Of a stretch of 60,459 nucleotides of DNA, positions 42,317 to 50,266 are shown one piece after another. Position 1 is the first letter of the stretch; the number at the start of each line of letters is the position of its first letter. Source of the DNA: Sphingobacteriales bacterium (GTDB lineage Bacteria > Bacteroidota > Bacteroidia > AKYH767-A > OLB10); assembly GCA_021299095.1 (NCBI GenBank), contig JAJTFW010000005.1:1-60459 (forward strand), given 5' to 3'. The translations under genes and the position numbers were made by a program. Below the pieces are notes generated by a model. It made no database searches and had not been told where the DNA came from. It worked only from the letters and a program-made list of their open reading frames with translations.

Positions 42317-42832
42317 ATGGAAGCCAATATCCAGCCCCGCATTACAGACGAAACACGTCCGGTTTGGACACTGCTTGATCAAATCCCTGATCCGGAAGTT
42401 CCGGCTATTTCGATTGTAGAGCTGGGCGTGATTCGCGATGTGCAACTCAGCGGGAAGCAGGTTGTGGTTGAAATGACTCCGACCTATTCGGGTTGTCCTG
42501 CCCTAAAAACCATGGAAGATGCTGTGTTGGCCGAGTTGCAGGCCAACGGGTATGAAGTGAACATCCGCATCGTGTACAAACCCGCTTGGACAACCGATTG
42601 GTTGAGCGAAGGGGCAAAGGCCAAGCTGAAGGCATATGGCATAGCACCGCCTCCTCGTCTAACTGTCAAGCGATTTCATCCGCTGGATTCCGACGAGCCG
42701 TCACGAGTTTCTTGTCCCTTTTGTGATTCGGTGGATACGAAACTGACCAGTCAATTCGGATCAACTGCGTGTAAAGCCCTGTATTTCTGTGATGGGTGCA
42801 GGCAGCCGTTTGAGCTGTTCAAGTGCCACTGA
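42317..42832 (+). CDS. paaD: Phenylacetate degradation protein PaaD
   Basis: A 171-residue MIP18/DUF59-family protein thought to help assemble iron centres of the epoxidase system. The N-terminal domain has DPEVPAISIVELGVIRDVQL and TPTYSGCPALKTMEDAV with the conserved cysteine. The C-terminal zinc-ribbon-like part has CPFCDSVDTKLTSQFGS and CDGCRQPFELFKC. ATG 42317 is preferred over TTG 42302, which is inside paaC. In most paa operons the reductase gene paaE comes next; here the next genes are on the opposite strand. Confidence 0.94.
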   Translation: MEANIQPRITDETRPVWTLLDQIPDPEVPAISIVELGVIRDVQLSGKQVVVEMTPTYSGCPALKTMEDAVLAELQANGYEVNIRIVYKPAWTTDWLSEGAKAKLKAYGIAPPPRLTVKRFHPLDSDEPSRVSCPFCDSVDTKLTSQFGSTACKALYFCDGCRQPFELFKCH

Positions 42833-42842
42833 CCCAAGCGCA

Positions 42843-43361
42843 TTATCCTTGCTTTTTTTCAAGCAGGCTGATGATTGTCCCGAGTTGTTCTGAAATTTTC
42901 ACCAAAGGATCATTCGGTGTAGTACTCGCCTGTTTCAGTTCATGCCTTCGTTCAAGCAGTGCATGTCTGAAGGCGTGGGCATCGATTATGCCGATCAACG
43001 ACATGTTGTTCGCATCGTGCACGCTTTGACCGGCCGTTTCAACTCGGATATTGCTGAGTTGCAATTTGCGGAGCAATGGACCTTCTGTGAACGTTAAGTC
43101 CTGGATGTTTTCCAGTGGAATCGTTTTCTCGAACTGGAAAAGTATCCCCCTTTTGAAGCGAAGATTACGTGTTGAGAGTTCGCACTCGAGTTTTTCGAAA
43201 TAAAGTCTGCTGTACCATTGGCCGAGGCCCAGCAGCCAGAAGGGGAGAACTACCAATCCGATAATACTGAAGATAAGTACGATAGCTACGTACCAGAAAA
43301 TGTAGGTTCTGATAAGAGGATTGAAGGTGACCCGGATGGATGTGGGATCATGATTTTCCAT
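42843..43361 (-). CDS. Bacterial PH-domain (bPH2/YdbT-like) membrane protein
   Basis: A 172-residue protein with a two-helix hydrophobic hairpin near the N-terminus (TYIFWYVAIVLIFSIIGLVV and PFWLLGLGQWYS), then a bPH2 domain: LECELSTRNLRFKRGILFQF, EKTIPLENIQDLTFTEGPLL, LSNIRVETAGQS. The C-terminal ~40 residues are charged and helical (HALLERRHELKQ, ISEQLGTIISLLEKKQG). The function of this family is not settled; some members relate to envelope stress. It ends 10 bases from the convergent paaD stop. Confidence 0.8.
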   Translation of the reverse strand: MENHDPTSIRVTFNPLIRTYIFWYVAIVLIFSIIGLVVLPFWLLGLGQWYSRLYFEKLECELSTRNLRFKRGILFQFEKTIPLENIQDLTFTEGPLLRKLQLSNIRVETAGQSVHDANNMSLIGIIDAHAFRHALLERRHELKQASTTPNDPLVKISEQLGTIISLLEKKQG

Positions 43362-43382
43362 TGCCGTAGTGGATTGAAATGG

Positions 43383-43406
43383 AGACGCCCTCCGGGGAGG
43401 GCGTCT
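43383..43406 (-). terminator. Strong hairpin after the isocitrate dehydrogenase gene
   Basis: Perfect 11-bp stem AGACGCCCTCC / GGAGGGCGTCT with a GG loop, four bases beyond the icd stop. No good T run follows on the minus strand (CCATTTC), so it may be a 3'-end stabiliser or a weak terminator before the PH-domain gene. Confidence 0.55.
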
Positions 43407-43410
43407 GGTA

Positions 43411-44676
43411 TTACATGTTTGCGATGATTTCGTCTCCGAATTCTGAGCAGCGGAGTTTGGTGGCGCCTTTCATTAATCGTTCGAAATCGTAGGTGACGCG
43501 CTTTTTGCGGATGCTGCGTTCAAGTCCCCTGACAATCAGTTTCGCCGCCTTGTTCCAACCCATGTATTCGAGCATCATGACAGCAGAAAGGATGACCGAG
43601 GATGGATTGACCATGTCTTTTCCTGCATACTTGGGGGCAGTACCGTGCGTAGCTTCAAAAATGGCGTGACCAGTTACGTAGTTGATATTGGCCCCAGGAG
43701 CGATTCCGATTCCACCCACCTGAGCAGCAAGGGCATCGGAAACATAATCGCCATTGAGGTTGAGCGTTGCAATTACGTCGTACTCGGAGGGACGTAGAAG
43801 GATCTGTTGCAAAAACGCATCGGCGATAACATCTTTTACAATCAGTTTTCCAGCAGCAATCGCATCGTTTTGCGCCTTGTTGGCTGCATCTTCGCCTTGT
43901 TCAGCTTTAATGCGATCATACTGCACCCACGTAAATACACGGTCGCCATATTCGCGCTCTGCAAGGGCGTACCCCCAGTCCTTGAATTTGCCTTCCGTGA
44001 ATTTCATGATATTGCCTTTGTGCACAAGCGTGAGCGATTTATGCTTGTACAGGAACGCATGTTCAAGTGCTGCCCGTACTAGTCGCTCGGTTCCTTCCTG
44101 TGAAACTGGCTTGATGCCGATGGAGGAACTCTCTGGGAAACGGATTTTCTTTACGCCCATTTCCTGTTCAAGAAAACCGATGACTTTCTGCACCTCGGGA
44201 GTTCCGGCCATGTACTCAATTCCGGCATAGATGTCTTCTGTATTCTCTCTGAAAATCGTCATGTTGACCAGTCCAGGTTCTTTAACAGGGCTGGGGACTC
44301 CGCGAAACCAACGTACCGGACGGACGCAGGCGTACAGGTCAAGCTGTTGGCGCAGTGCCACGTTTAGAGAGCGGATTCCACCGCCAACCGGCGTGGTGAG
44401 TGGACCCTTAATCGCCACCTTGTATTCACTGATCTGATCAAGGGTTTCCTGTGGAAGCCAGTTGCCGGTTTTGTTGTACGCCTTTTCACCAGCTAAAACT
44501 TCTTTCCAGATGATTTTTTTCTTTCCTCCAAAGGCTTTTTCAACCGCGGCATCGATAACCCGTACCGATGCGGCCCAAATATCTGGTCCGATTCCGTCGC
44601 CCTCAATAAAGGGAATGATTGGGTCGCTGGGAACCTTGAGTTTGCCTTTTTTAATGGTGATAGCTGAGCCGTTCAT
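43411..44676 (-). CDS. icd: NADP-dependent isocitrate dehydrogenase
   Basis: A 421-residue homodimeric-type enzyme converting isocitrate to 2-oxoglutarate. [20 protein letters not shown] opens the dinucleotide fold. The substrate loop [20 protein letters not shown] (near 94-113) includes the serine phosphorylated by IDH kinase in enterobacteria. [14 protein letters not shown], the lysine/tyrosine region and [16 protein letters not shown] with [14 protein letters not shown] complete the family set. It sits between the two halves of the paa gene set on the opposite strand, so it is probably regulated separately. TACCTTCG (44710-44703) is a likely -7 variant 26 bases before the start. Confidence 0.95.
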   Translation of the reverse strand: MNGSAITIKKGKLKVPSDPIIPFIEGDGIGPDIWAASVRVIDAAVEKAFGGKKKIIWKEVLAGEKAYNKTGNWLPQETLDQISEYKVAIKGPLTTPVGGGIRSLNVALRQQLDLYACVRPVRWFRGVPSPVKEPGLVNMTIFRENTEDIYAGIEYMAGTPEVQKVIGFLEQEMGVKKIRFPESSSIGIKPVSQEGTERLVRAALEHAFLYKHKSLTLVHKGNIMKFTEGKFKDWGYALAEREYGDRVFTWVQYDRIKAEQGEDAANKAQNDAIAAGKLIVKDVIADAFLQQILLRPSEYDVIATLNLNGDYVSDALAAQVGGIGIAPGANINYVTGHAIFEATHGTAPKYAGKDMVNPSSVILSAVMMLEYMGWNKAAKLIVRGLERSIRKKRVTYDFERLMKGATKLRCSEFGDEIIANM

Positions 44677-44702
44677 GGTAGAATTTTGCTTTTTAAGGTC
44701 TG

Positions 44703-44710
44703 CGAAGGTA
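44703..44710 (-). promoter_or_regulatory. -7-like element TACCTTCG before icd
   Basis: One base from TAnnTTTG, on the minus strand, 26 bases before ATG 44676. The same TTCG variant precedes paaG, the sulfotransferase and the peroxiredoxin genes. Confidence 0.4.
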
Positions 44711-44775
44711 ATGACTGACTACAGGAATTAAAAGCCCCTGATCGGTAACGGAGCTTCCGCTCAGGCGCCATTCAG

Positions 44776-44783
44776 TACCTTCG
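44776..44783 (+). promoter_or_regulatory. -7-like element TACCTTCG before paaG
   Basis: Plus strand, 18 bases before ATG 44802, in the 125-base divergent region shared with icd. It is the likely promoter for paaG-paaH-ogt-paaI-thiolase. Confidence 0.4.
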
Positions 44784-44801
44784 TGCAACAAATACTGCGC
44801 A

Positions 44802-45578
44802 ATGCCTTTCATTTCTGCATCTACCGAGGGTGCGGTTCGAGTGTTGAAGCTCGATCGCCCGGAAAAATTCAACAGTTTCAACCGTGAAATGGCCCTCACC
44901 CTGCAAGCTGAGCTTGACCTTGCTGCGGCCGATGAGAACATCCGTGCGGTGCTGATTACCGCTTCCGGGAAGGCATTTTGTGCCGGACAGGATTTATCGG
45001 AGGCGATAGCGCCCGATGGACCTGGTATCCGTAAAATCGTTGCGGAGCATTACAATCCGATCATCCGTAAGCTCAGGGCGATTGAAAAGCCCGTGGTCTG
45101 TGCTGTGAATGGTGTAGCCGCCGGTGCCGGAGCAAGTCTGGCATTGGCCTGCGATATTGTTGTTGCTTCCAAGTCAGCAGCGTTCATTCAGGCTTTTTCA
45201 AAAATCGGCCTGATTCCCGACAGCGGAGCAACCTTTCTACTGCCACGGCTTGTGGGATTTCATCGTGCTGCTGCATTGATGATGACGGCCGAGAAAGTGA
45301 CAGCAGATGAAGCGCTGCATCTTGGTCTGGTGTTCAAGGTATTCCACGACGAGGAATTTGCTACTGAAGCAATGCGTTTTACGGAAGGACTAGCTGCCAT
45401 GCCTACACGCGGTTTAGGGCTGACCAAGCGCTTGCTCAATGCCGGTTTGGACAATTCACTCGATGAGCAGCTCGATTTAGAAGAGCAGATTCAGGCTGAA
45501 GCGGCCTCAACCGAGGATCATAAGGAAGGAGTTGAGGCGTTTTTACAAAAAAGACAACCACAGTTTAACGGGAGGTGA
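44802..45578 (+). CDS. paaG: Ring-1,2-epoxyphenylacetyl-CoA isomerase (PaaG)
   Basis: A 258-residue crotonase-fold enzyme. In the phenylacetate route it converts the epoxide to the oxepin-CoA and also moves double bonds later on. Oxyanion-hole segments are GKAFCAGQDLSEA and VNGVAAGAGASLALACDI; the PaaG-typical acid lies in FSKIGLIPDSGATFLLPRLVG. That last motif favours PaaG over the hydratase PaaF. One base separates it from paaH. Confidence 0.9.
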   Translation: MPFISASTEGAVRVLKLDRPEKFNSFNREMALTLQAELDLAAADENIRAVLITASGKAFCAGQDLSEAIAPDGPGIRKIVAEHYNPIIRKLRAIEKPVVCAVNGVAAGAGASLALACDIVVASKSAAFIQAFSKIGLIPDSGATFLLPRLVGFHRAAALMMTAEKVTADEALHLGLVFKVFHDEEFATEAMRFTEGLAAMPTRGLGLTKRLLNAGLDNSLDEQLDLEEQIQAEAASTEDHKEGVEAFLQKRQPQFNGR

Positions 45579-45579
45579 C

Positions 45580-46752
45580 ATGATGTTCGAAAACAAGCGG
45601 GCCTTTGTTGCGGGAGCCGGAGCCATGGGGCAGGGGATTGCCCAGGTTTTTGCTCAAGCCGGTTGGAATGTGTGGCTTTTCGACAACCGTCCGAATGCAG
45701 CTGCTCAAGCGAAACTATCCGTTGCTTCTGCACTTGACAAGCTAGTAGCGAAGGGGAAGATGGAATCTGCGCTGGCCGATGAGGTGAAAAGCAGAATCCA
45801 TACTGCGACTTCATTACAGGATGCAGCCGAAGCAAGCCTGTTTATCGAGGCCGTGATTGAAGACCTCGATGTGAAAAAGAACTTGTTTGCGGAAGTCGAA
45901 TCCATCGTCAACCAGAGTGCCGTTCTCGCAACCAACACTTCTTCGCTTTCTGTTACCTCGATCGCTTCGGCTTGTGCCCATCCAGGAAGAGTTGTCGGAA
46001 TTCATTTTTTCAATCCGGCACCGCTTATGCCACTGGTGGAAGTGATTCCGGCCATTCAGACGGCTGAGGGATTGGCTCTGAGGATTGCGGATGAGGTGAA
46101 GGCTTGGGGGAAGATACCTGTGGTGGCAAAAGACACCCCCGGGTTTATCGTGAACCGCCTGGCCCGACCCTATTACGGCGAGTCCCTGCGGATACTTGAA
46201 GAGGGGATTGCCGACATTCCAAGTATCGATCATGCATTGAAATCAATTGGAGGATTCCGTATGGGACCATTCGAGCTGATGGATCTGATCGGGAATGATG
46301 TGAATTACACAGTCAGTGAAACGGTATGGTCTCAATTTTACTATGACCCCCGGTATCGGCCATCGCTCATCCAGCGACGCATGAAAGAAGCCGGGTTTCT
46401 AGGGAAAAAATCAGGCCGAGGCTACTATGATTATGCGGAACAAGCAACGAATCCTGGGCCATCGGGTGATGAACAGATCTGGAATCTGGTCTTCATGCGC
46501 GTGATCTCTATGCTTGTGAATGAAGCTGCAGAGGCCCTGCTGTTAGGAGTAGCCAGTGCATCGGCATTGGATCTGGCCATGACCAAAGGGGTGAATTACC
46601 CAAAGGGATTGTTGGCTTGGGGAGACGAAATCGGACCCGAGCGAATACTTGCCTGTCTCGACAACTTGCAGTCGAAATACGGGGATGACCGCTACAGGGC
46701 TTCCTCTCTGCTGCGGGAACGGGTCGCCTCCGGAAAACCGCTTTTCGGGTAA
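45580..46752 (+). CDS. paaH: 3-hydroxyacyl-CoA dehydrogenase (PaaH)
   Basis: A 390-residue NAD-dependent dehydrogenase for 3-hydroxyadipyl-CoA. The Rossmann opening is FVAGAGAMGQGIAQVFAQAG. Catalytic-type segments are LATNTSSLSVTSIASA and GRVVGIHFFNPAPLMPLVEV with the active histidine, then KDTPGFIVNRLARPYYGE. Two C-terminal 3HCDH domains follow (GPFELMDLIGNDVNYTVSE; AMTKGVNYPKGLLAWGDEIG). It is shorter than the ~475-residue E. coli PaaH. A start at ATG 45580 or 45583 is equally good. GGAGGT just upstream (45571-45576) is one of the few Shine-Dalgarno-like sequences here, though it overlaps the paaG stop. Confidence 0.9.
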   Translation: MMFENKRAFVAGAGAMGQGIAQVFAQAGWNVWLFDNRPNAAAQAKLSVASALDKLVAKGKMESALADEVKSRIHTATSLQDAAEASLFIEAVIEDLDVKKNLFAEVESIVNQSAVLATNTSSLSVTSIASACAHPGRVVGIHFFNPAPLMPLVEVIPAIQTAEGLALRIADEVKAWGKIPVVAKDTPGFIVNRLARPYYGESLRILEEGIADIPSIDHALKSIGGFRMGPFELMDLIGNDVNYTVSETVWSQFYYDPRYRPSLIQRRMKEAGFLGKKSGRGYYDYAEQATNPGPSGDEQIWNLVFMRVISMLVNEAAEALLLGVASASALDLAMTKGVNYPKGLLAWGDEIGPERILACLDNLQSKYGDDRYRASSLLRERVASGKPLFG

Positions 46753-46767
46753 TCCCTGTGTCAAGCC

Positions 46768-47235
46768 ATGAACATCACCGCATTAAACACACCTTTGGGT
46801 TGGATGAATCTGGAGGCCGGTGATTGGGCATTGTACAATTCATATTTTACACCTCATCCCCACCAGGAGCGATCGGACCACCCACTGCTGCTTGAAGCCT
46901 CAAGGCAATTGATGGCTTACTTTGAGGGCAAGTTGCAGACTTTTGAATTGCCAATTGAACCTGCTGGAACCGCTTGGCAACGACAGGTCTGGTCAACAGC
47001 AACTCAGGTCGGATTCGGAAAAACCACAAGCTATTCTGCATTGAGTCTTCAACTTGGTGATGGGGGAGTGCGAAGCCTTGCCAGTGCACTATCGGCCAAT
47101 CCGCTTGCGGTTGTTGTCCCCTGTCATCGGATTGTTGGCTCGGCAGGACAGTTGGCCGGGTATGCGTGGGGTACACAGCGAAAGGCTTGGTTGCTGAACC
47201 ATGAACAAAGCAGCCTGCAAGGTTCCTTGTTCTAA
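46768..47235 (+). CDS. ogt: Methylated-DNA-protein cysteine methyltransferase
   Basis: A 155-residue suicide repair protein that takes methyl groups from O6-methylguanine. The active-site motif is VVVPCHRIVGSAG with acceptor Cys119. GTAWQRQVWSTATQVGFGKT is the DNA-binding helix-turn-helix side, and LAGYAWGTQRKAWLL is the closing helix. It lies inside the phenylacetate operon, 15 bases after paaH and 45 before paaI, all on the same strand. The N-terminal part is short, of Ogt type, without an Ada regulatory domain. Confidence 0.94.
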   Translation: MNITALNTPLGWMNLEAGDWALYNSYFTPHPHQERSDHPLLLEASRQLMAYFEGKLQTFELPIEPAGTAWQRQVWSTATQVGFGKTTSYSALSLQLGDGGVRSLASALSANPLAVVVPCHRIVGSAGQLAGYAWGTQRKAWLLNHEQSSLQGSLF

Positions 47236-47255
47236 GCCTTGCCATCAGCATTGTT

Positions 47256-47263
47256 TACCTTTG
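47256..47263 (+). promoter_or_regulatory. Internal -7 element TACCTTTG before paaI
   Basis: Exact TAnnTTTG in the 45-base gap after ogt, 17 bases before ATG 47281. paaI and the thiolase could be transcribed independently of paaG-H-ogt. Confidence 0.5.
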
Positions 47264-47280
47264 AACATTCAACTCCGCGC

Positions 47281-47721
47281 ATGGACAATCAGATAGACCT
47301 GTCGAAAAAAGTGGTTGACCGGATGTTCGACAACGACCCGTTCAGTCAGTGGCTTGGTATCGAGCGCGTGGAAGTTGGCCCCGGTCAATGTGTACTCCGC
47401 ATGCTAGTTAGAGACGAGATGCTGAATGGTTTCTCCATAGCCCACGGAGGAATCTCTTACTCTTTGGCAGACAGTGCACTGGCCTTTGCCTCAAACGGTC
47501 ATGGACGTATGAGCGTTTCTGTTGAAACGTCCATTTCCCATACTCTGCCCGTTCGATCCGGCGATGTCCTAACGGCTACTGCTACCGAACTCAATCGCAC
47601 CGATAAAATCGCACTCTACGAAGTCCGGGTCACCAACCAGGATGGAAAGCCGGTCGCATTCTTCAAAGGCACGGTCTACCGAACTCCTAAAACCTGGTTT
47701 CCAGAGGACGAATCCAATTGA
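47281..47721 (+). CDS. paaI: Hydroxyphenylacetyl-CoA thioesterase PaaI
   Basis: A 146-residue hotdog-fold thioesterase that rescues CoA from dead-end phenylacetyl-CoA derivatives. Motifs: DPFSQWLGIERVEVGPGQCV, the catalytic-helix region SIAHGGISYSLADSALAFAS and VETSISHTLPVRSGDVLTAT. The start MDNQIDLSKK is used because the promoter lies just upstream; an earlier in-frame codon at 47239 lies before it. The thiolase begins eight bases after its stop. Confidence 0.92.
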   Translation: MDNQIDLSKKVVDRMFDNDPFSQWLGIERVEVGPGQCVLRMLVRDEMLNGFSIAHGGISYSLADSALAFASNGHGRMSVSVETSISHTLPVRSGDVLTATATELNRTDKIALYEVRVTNQDGKPVAFFKGTVYRTPKTWFPEDESN

Positions 47722-47729
47722 ATTTAACC

Positions 47730-48941
47730 ATGAAATCAGCCAACGCCTACCTGGTGTCCGGTGTCCGGACCCCGATCGGTAATCTTGCCGGTAGCCTTTC
47801 CTCCACTCGAGCCGATGATTTGGCCGCTCATGTGTTGAAGGCATTACTGGTTCAACAACCAGGACTTGATCCGGCTTCCATCGAAGAGGTAATCCTGGGT
47901 TGTGCAAATCAGGCTGGCGAAGACAATAGGAACGTTGCACGGATGGCATCACTTCTGGCGGGTTATCCAATCAGTGCTGCTGCCGAAACCGTTAACCGTC
48001 TTTGTGCCTCCGGTCTGAGTGCTGCAGCGAATGCTGCAAGAGCTATTCGCGCGGGTGAAGCCGATATTATGGTTGCAGGTGGTGTTGAACACATGACGCG
48101 TTCACCTTGGGTTATATCGAAAACCTCTGCGCCATTCGGACGCGATGCACAGATGTTTGACTCCTCGTTCGGGTGGCGATTCATCAATCCGCAAATGAAG
48201 CAACTTTTCGGTGTTGATGCCATGGGTGAAACAGCGGAGTGTCTTGCCGAGCGCGATTCGATTTCCAGAGAAGATCAGGATGCATTTGCCTTGTGGTCCC
48301 AGCAGAAGGCCAAAGCCGCAGCCGAAGCTGGTCGTTTCAGTCAGGAAATTGTTCCGGTGCCGATTCCACAAAAGAAGGGTGAGCCGATTCTCTTTGCTCG
48401 CGATGAGTTTATGAAGCCGGCAACAACGGTAGAGGGTCTTGCATCGCTGAAGCCTGCTTTTCGCAAAGAAGGCTCAGTCACTGCAGGCAATGCTTCCGGT
48501 CTTAATGATGGTGCTGCAGCTTTACTGCTGGCATCGGATTCCGGACTGGCTACTCATGGCCTCAAGCCCCTTGCACGTATCTGTGCTGCGGCAGCGGTGG
48601 GTGTCGAGCCCAGAATCATGGGTATTGGACCGGTAGAGGCTGCCAATAAAGCCATTCGACGTGCTGGAATCAATTGGAATGAGATTGATATCATCGAGCT
48701 GAACGAGGCCTTCGCAGCACAAAGTCTGGCTTGCATCAGAGCATGGGGGCTTGATGATAAAGACGAGCGAATCAATCCGAATGGCGGTGCGATCGCACTG
48801 GGACATCCACTGGGTATGAGTGGTGCCAGAATACTTCTATCGGCTGCACTGGAATTAAAAAACCGAAACAAGCGCTATGCCTTGGTGACCATGTGTGTTG
48901 GAGTAGGGCAGGGCTTTGCGGTGGTAATTGAGGCTTGCTGA
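47730..48941 (+). CDS. paaJ: 3-oxoadipyl-CoA / acetyl-CoA thiolase (PaaJ/PcaF type)
   Basis: A 403-residue type I thiolase, expected to split 3-oxoadipyl-CoA into succinyl-CoA and acetyl-CoA. The nucleophile is in TVNRLCASGLSA (cysteine near residue 90), with GGVEHMTRSPWV after it. The C-terminal sites are IELNEAFAAQSLA, NPNGGAIALGHPLGMSGAR and CVGVGQG. ATG 47730 is used instead of TTG 47718. Paa operon membership argues for PaaJ; sequence alone does not separate it from PcaF. The stop abuts the convergent histidine kinase stop (TGATCA). Confidence 0.92.
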   Translation: MKSANAYLVSGVRTPIGNLAGSLSSTRADDLAAHVLKALLVQQPGLDPASIEEVILGCANQAGEDNRNVARMASLLAGYPISAAAETVNRLCASGLSAAANAARAIRAGEADIMVAGGVEHMTRSPWVISKTSAPFGRDAQMFDSSFGWRFINPQMKQLFGVDAMGETAECLAERDSISREDQDAFALWSQQKAKAAAEAGRFSQEIVPVPIPQKKGEPILFARDEFMKPATTVEGLASLKPAFRKEGSVTAGNASGLNDGAAALLLASDSGLATHGLKPLARICAAAAVGVEPRIMGIGPVEAANKAIRRAGINWNEIDIIELNEAFAAQSLACIRAWGLDDKDERINPNGGAIALGHPLGMSGARILLSAALELKNRNKRYALVTMCVGVGQGFAVVIEAC

Positions 48942-50075
48942 TCAACCTCGATTTTCAGTCATTTCACCAACGCAGACCGGTAAGGAAAACGAGAATGACG
49001 AACCTTTGCCTGGGGCGCTCTCAAACCAGATGCGACCACCATTCGACTCCAGCAAGCGTTTAACGATGCTGAGCCCGAGTCCGGTGCTCGATTCCCCACC
49101 TGTTGTTTCTACACTGGTTCTGGCAAAGGGCGAGAACACCCTGGCTTGTTCATCTAGCGGAATACCGGCACCCTGGTCCCTCACATGTATGGTGATTTCC
49201 TGTGTGTGGATTTCTGCTGATATATCGACCACGCTCCCCGATGGCGAGTATTTGATGGCGTTCGATACCAGGTTGTTCAATATTTGCGTGAATTGCTGCC
49301 TGTCGGTATTCAATTGAACCTGTTCCTCTTTGAACGAACAGTGCAATTGGATGTTCTTCTTTGATGCGATTTTCCGGTTGCTGCCAATGCAGTCCATGAG
49401 GAGTGACTCGAGGGTGTGCGTACGTACATCACGGAGGACTGATCCCGATTCTATTTTGGAAATATCCAGAAGGTTATCAAGTAATTCAAGCATTTGGTTG
49501 CCCGTGCTCCTGAGCATTTCAAAACAGGTTTGCTGCTCCTCGTTCAGATTTTCATCCAGCTCCTCGCGCAACATAGAGGCCAGGGTCAAAATGTTGCCAA
49601 TCGGATTCCGCAAGTCGTGTGCAGCCATCCCCAGAAAGAAGTTCTTCTCTTTGTTTAGTGCGGTCAGTTGAGCATTCATCCGCTCAATTTCGGCCTGCTG
49701 TTGCTGGATTTTAAGAATGGTATTGACTTTTGCCCGGGTGATTTCCGTATCCAGTGGTTTAAACAGGTAGTCCACAGCCCCGGAGTTAAGCCCGCGTAAC
49801 ATGTACTCCCGTTCTGTACTGATAGCTGTAACGAAAATGATGGGTATCCTTCGTGTTCGACTGGTCGATTGCAGCATGGCAGCCACTTCGTAGCCGTCCA
49901 TTTCAGGCATCTGTACATCGAGTAAAATCAAGGATATTTCCTCTTGCAATACGATGCGCAACGCCTCTCGTCCGCCCGATGCTTTTAAAATCGTGCGGTC
50001 GGGTTCGCTTAACATGCACTCGAGTGAATACAGGTTTTCGGGTTTGTCGTCAACTATCAGAATATTTGAATTCAT
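48942..50075 (-). CDS. Response regulator-histidine kinase hybrid
   Basis: A 377-residue soluble signalling protein. A receiver domain comes first: ILIVDDKPENLYSLECML, phosphoacceptor Asp53 in LILLDVQMPEMDGYE, and VDYLFKPLD with the conserved lysine. A coiled linker (QQQQAEIERMNAQLTALNKE) leads to HisKA with His153 in GMAAHDLRNPIGNI, then HATPase with NNLVSNAIKYSP (N box), RDQGAGIP (G1) and STGLGLSIVKRL (G2). There are no membrane helices, so it must be fed by another kinase or a cytoplasmic signal. ATG 50075 begins the receiver domain; an earlier one at 50111 adds 12 residues. Confidence 0.92.
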   Translation of the reverse strand: MNSNILIVDDKPENLYSLECMLSEPDRTILKASGGREALRIVLQEEISLILLDVQMPEMDGYEVAAMLQSTSRTRRIPIIFVTAISTEREYMLRGLNSGAVDYLFKPLDTEITRAKVNTILKIQQQQAEIERMNAQLTALNKEKNFFLGMAAHDLRNPIGNILTLASMLREELDENLNEEQQTCFEMLRSTGNQMLELLDNLLDISKIESGSVLRDVRTHTLESLLMDCIGSNRKIASKKNIQLHCSFKEEQVQLNTDRQQFTQILNNLVSNAIKYSPSGSVVDISAEIHTQEITIHVRDQGAGIPLDEQARVFSPFARTSVETTGGESSTGLGLSIVKRLLESNGGRIWFESAPGKGSSFSFSLPVCVGEMTENRG

Positions 50076-50266
50076 AAGCCTGTGGGGCACTGGTTCAGGC
50101 GGTATACGCAAGCTCCCTCAAAACAGATCGGACACTTTCAGGTGTTTCCTTACAGCCGGAGGTGCACGTTCAGGCTCCTATTTACTTAAGGTGTTTGTTA
50201 TTAAAGTATTGAAAATAAATATGATAATCAATAAAATCGAAATCTTAATTCAAAAGCTTTCAACCG
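50076..50266. other. 191-bp gap, no gene seen
   Basis: The half nearer the kinase is ordinary; the part from ~50180 to 50270 is markedly AT-rich (TTATTAAAGTATTGAAAATA). I see no complete -33/-7 promoter for the kinase and no clear hairpin terminator for the Omp85-like gene. Confidence 0.5.

Noticed and set aside
42833-44801. Degenerate paaE between paaD and paaG
   Set aside because: The interval is fully used by two intact minus-strand genes (PH-domain protein and icd); no reductase fragment is seen.
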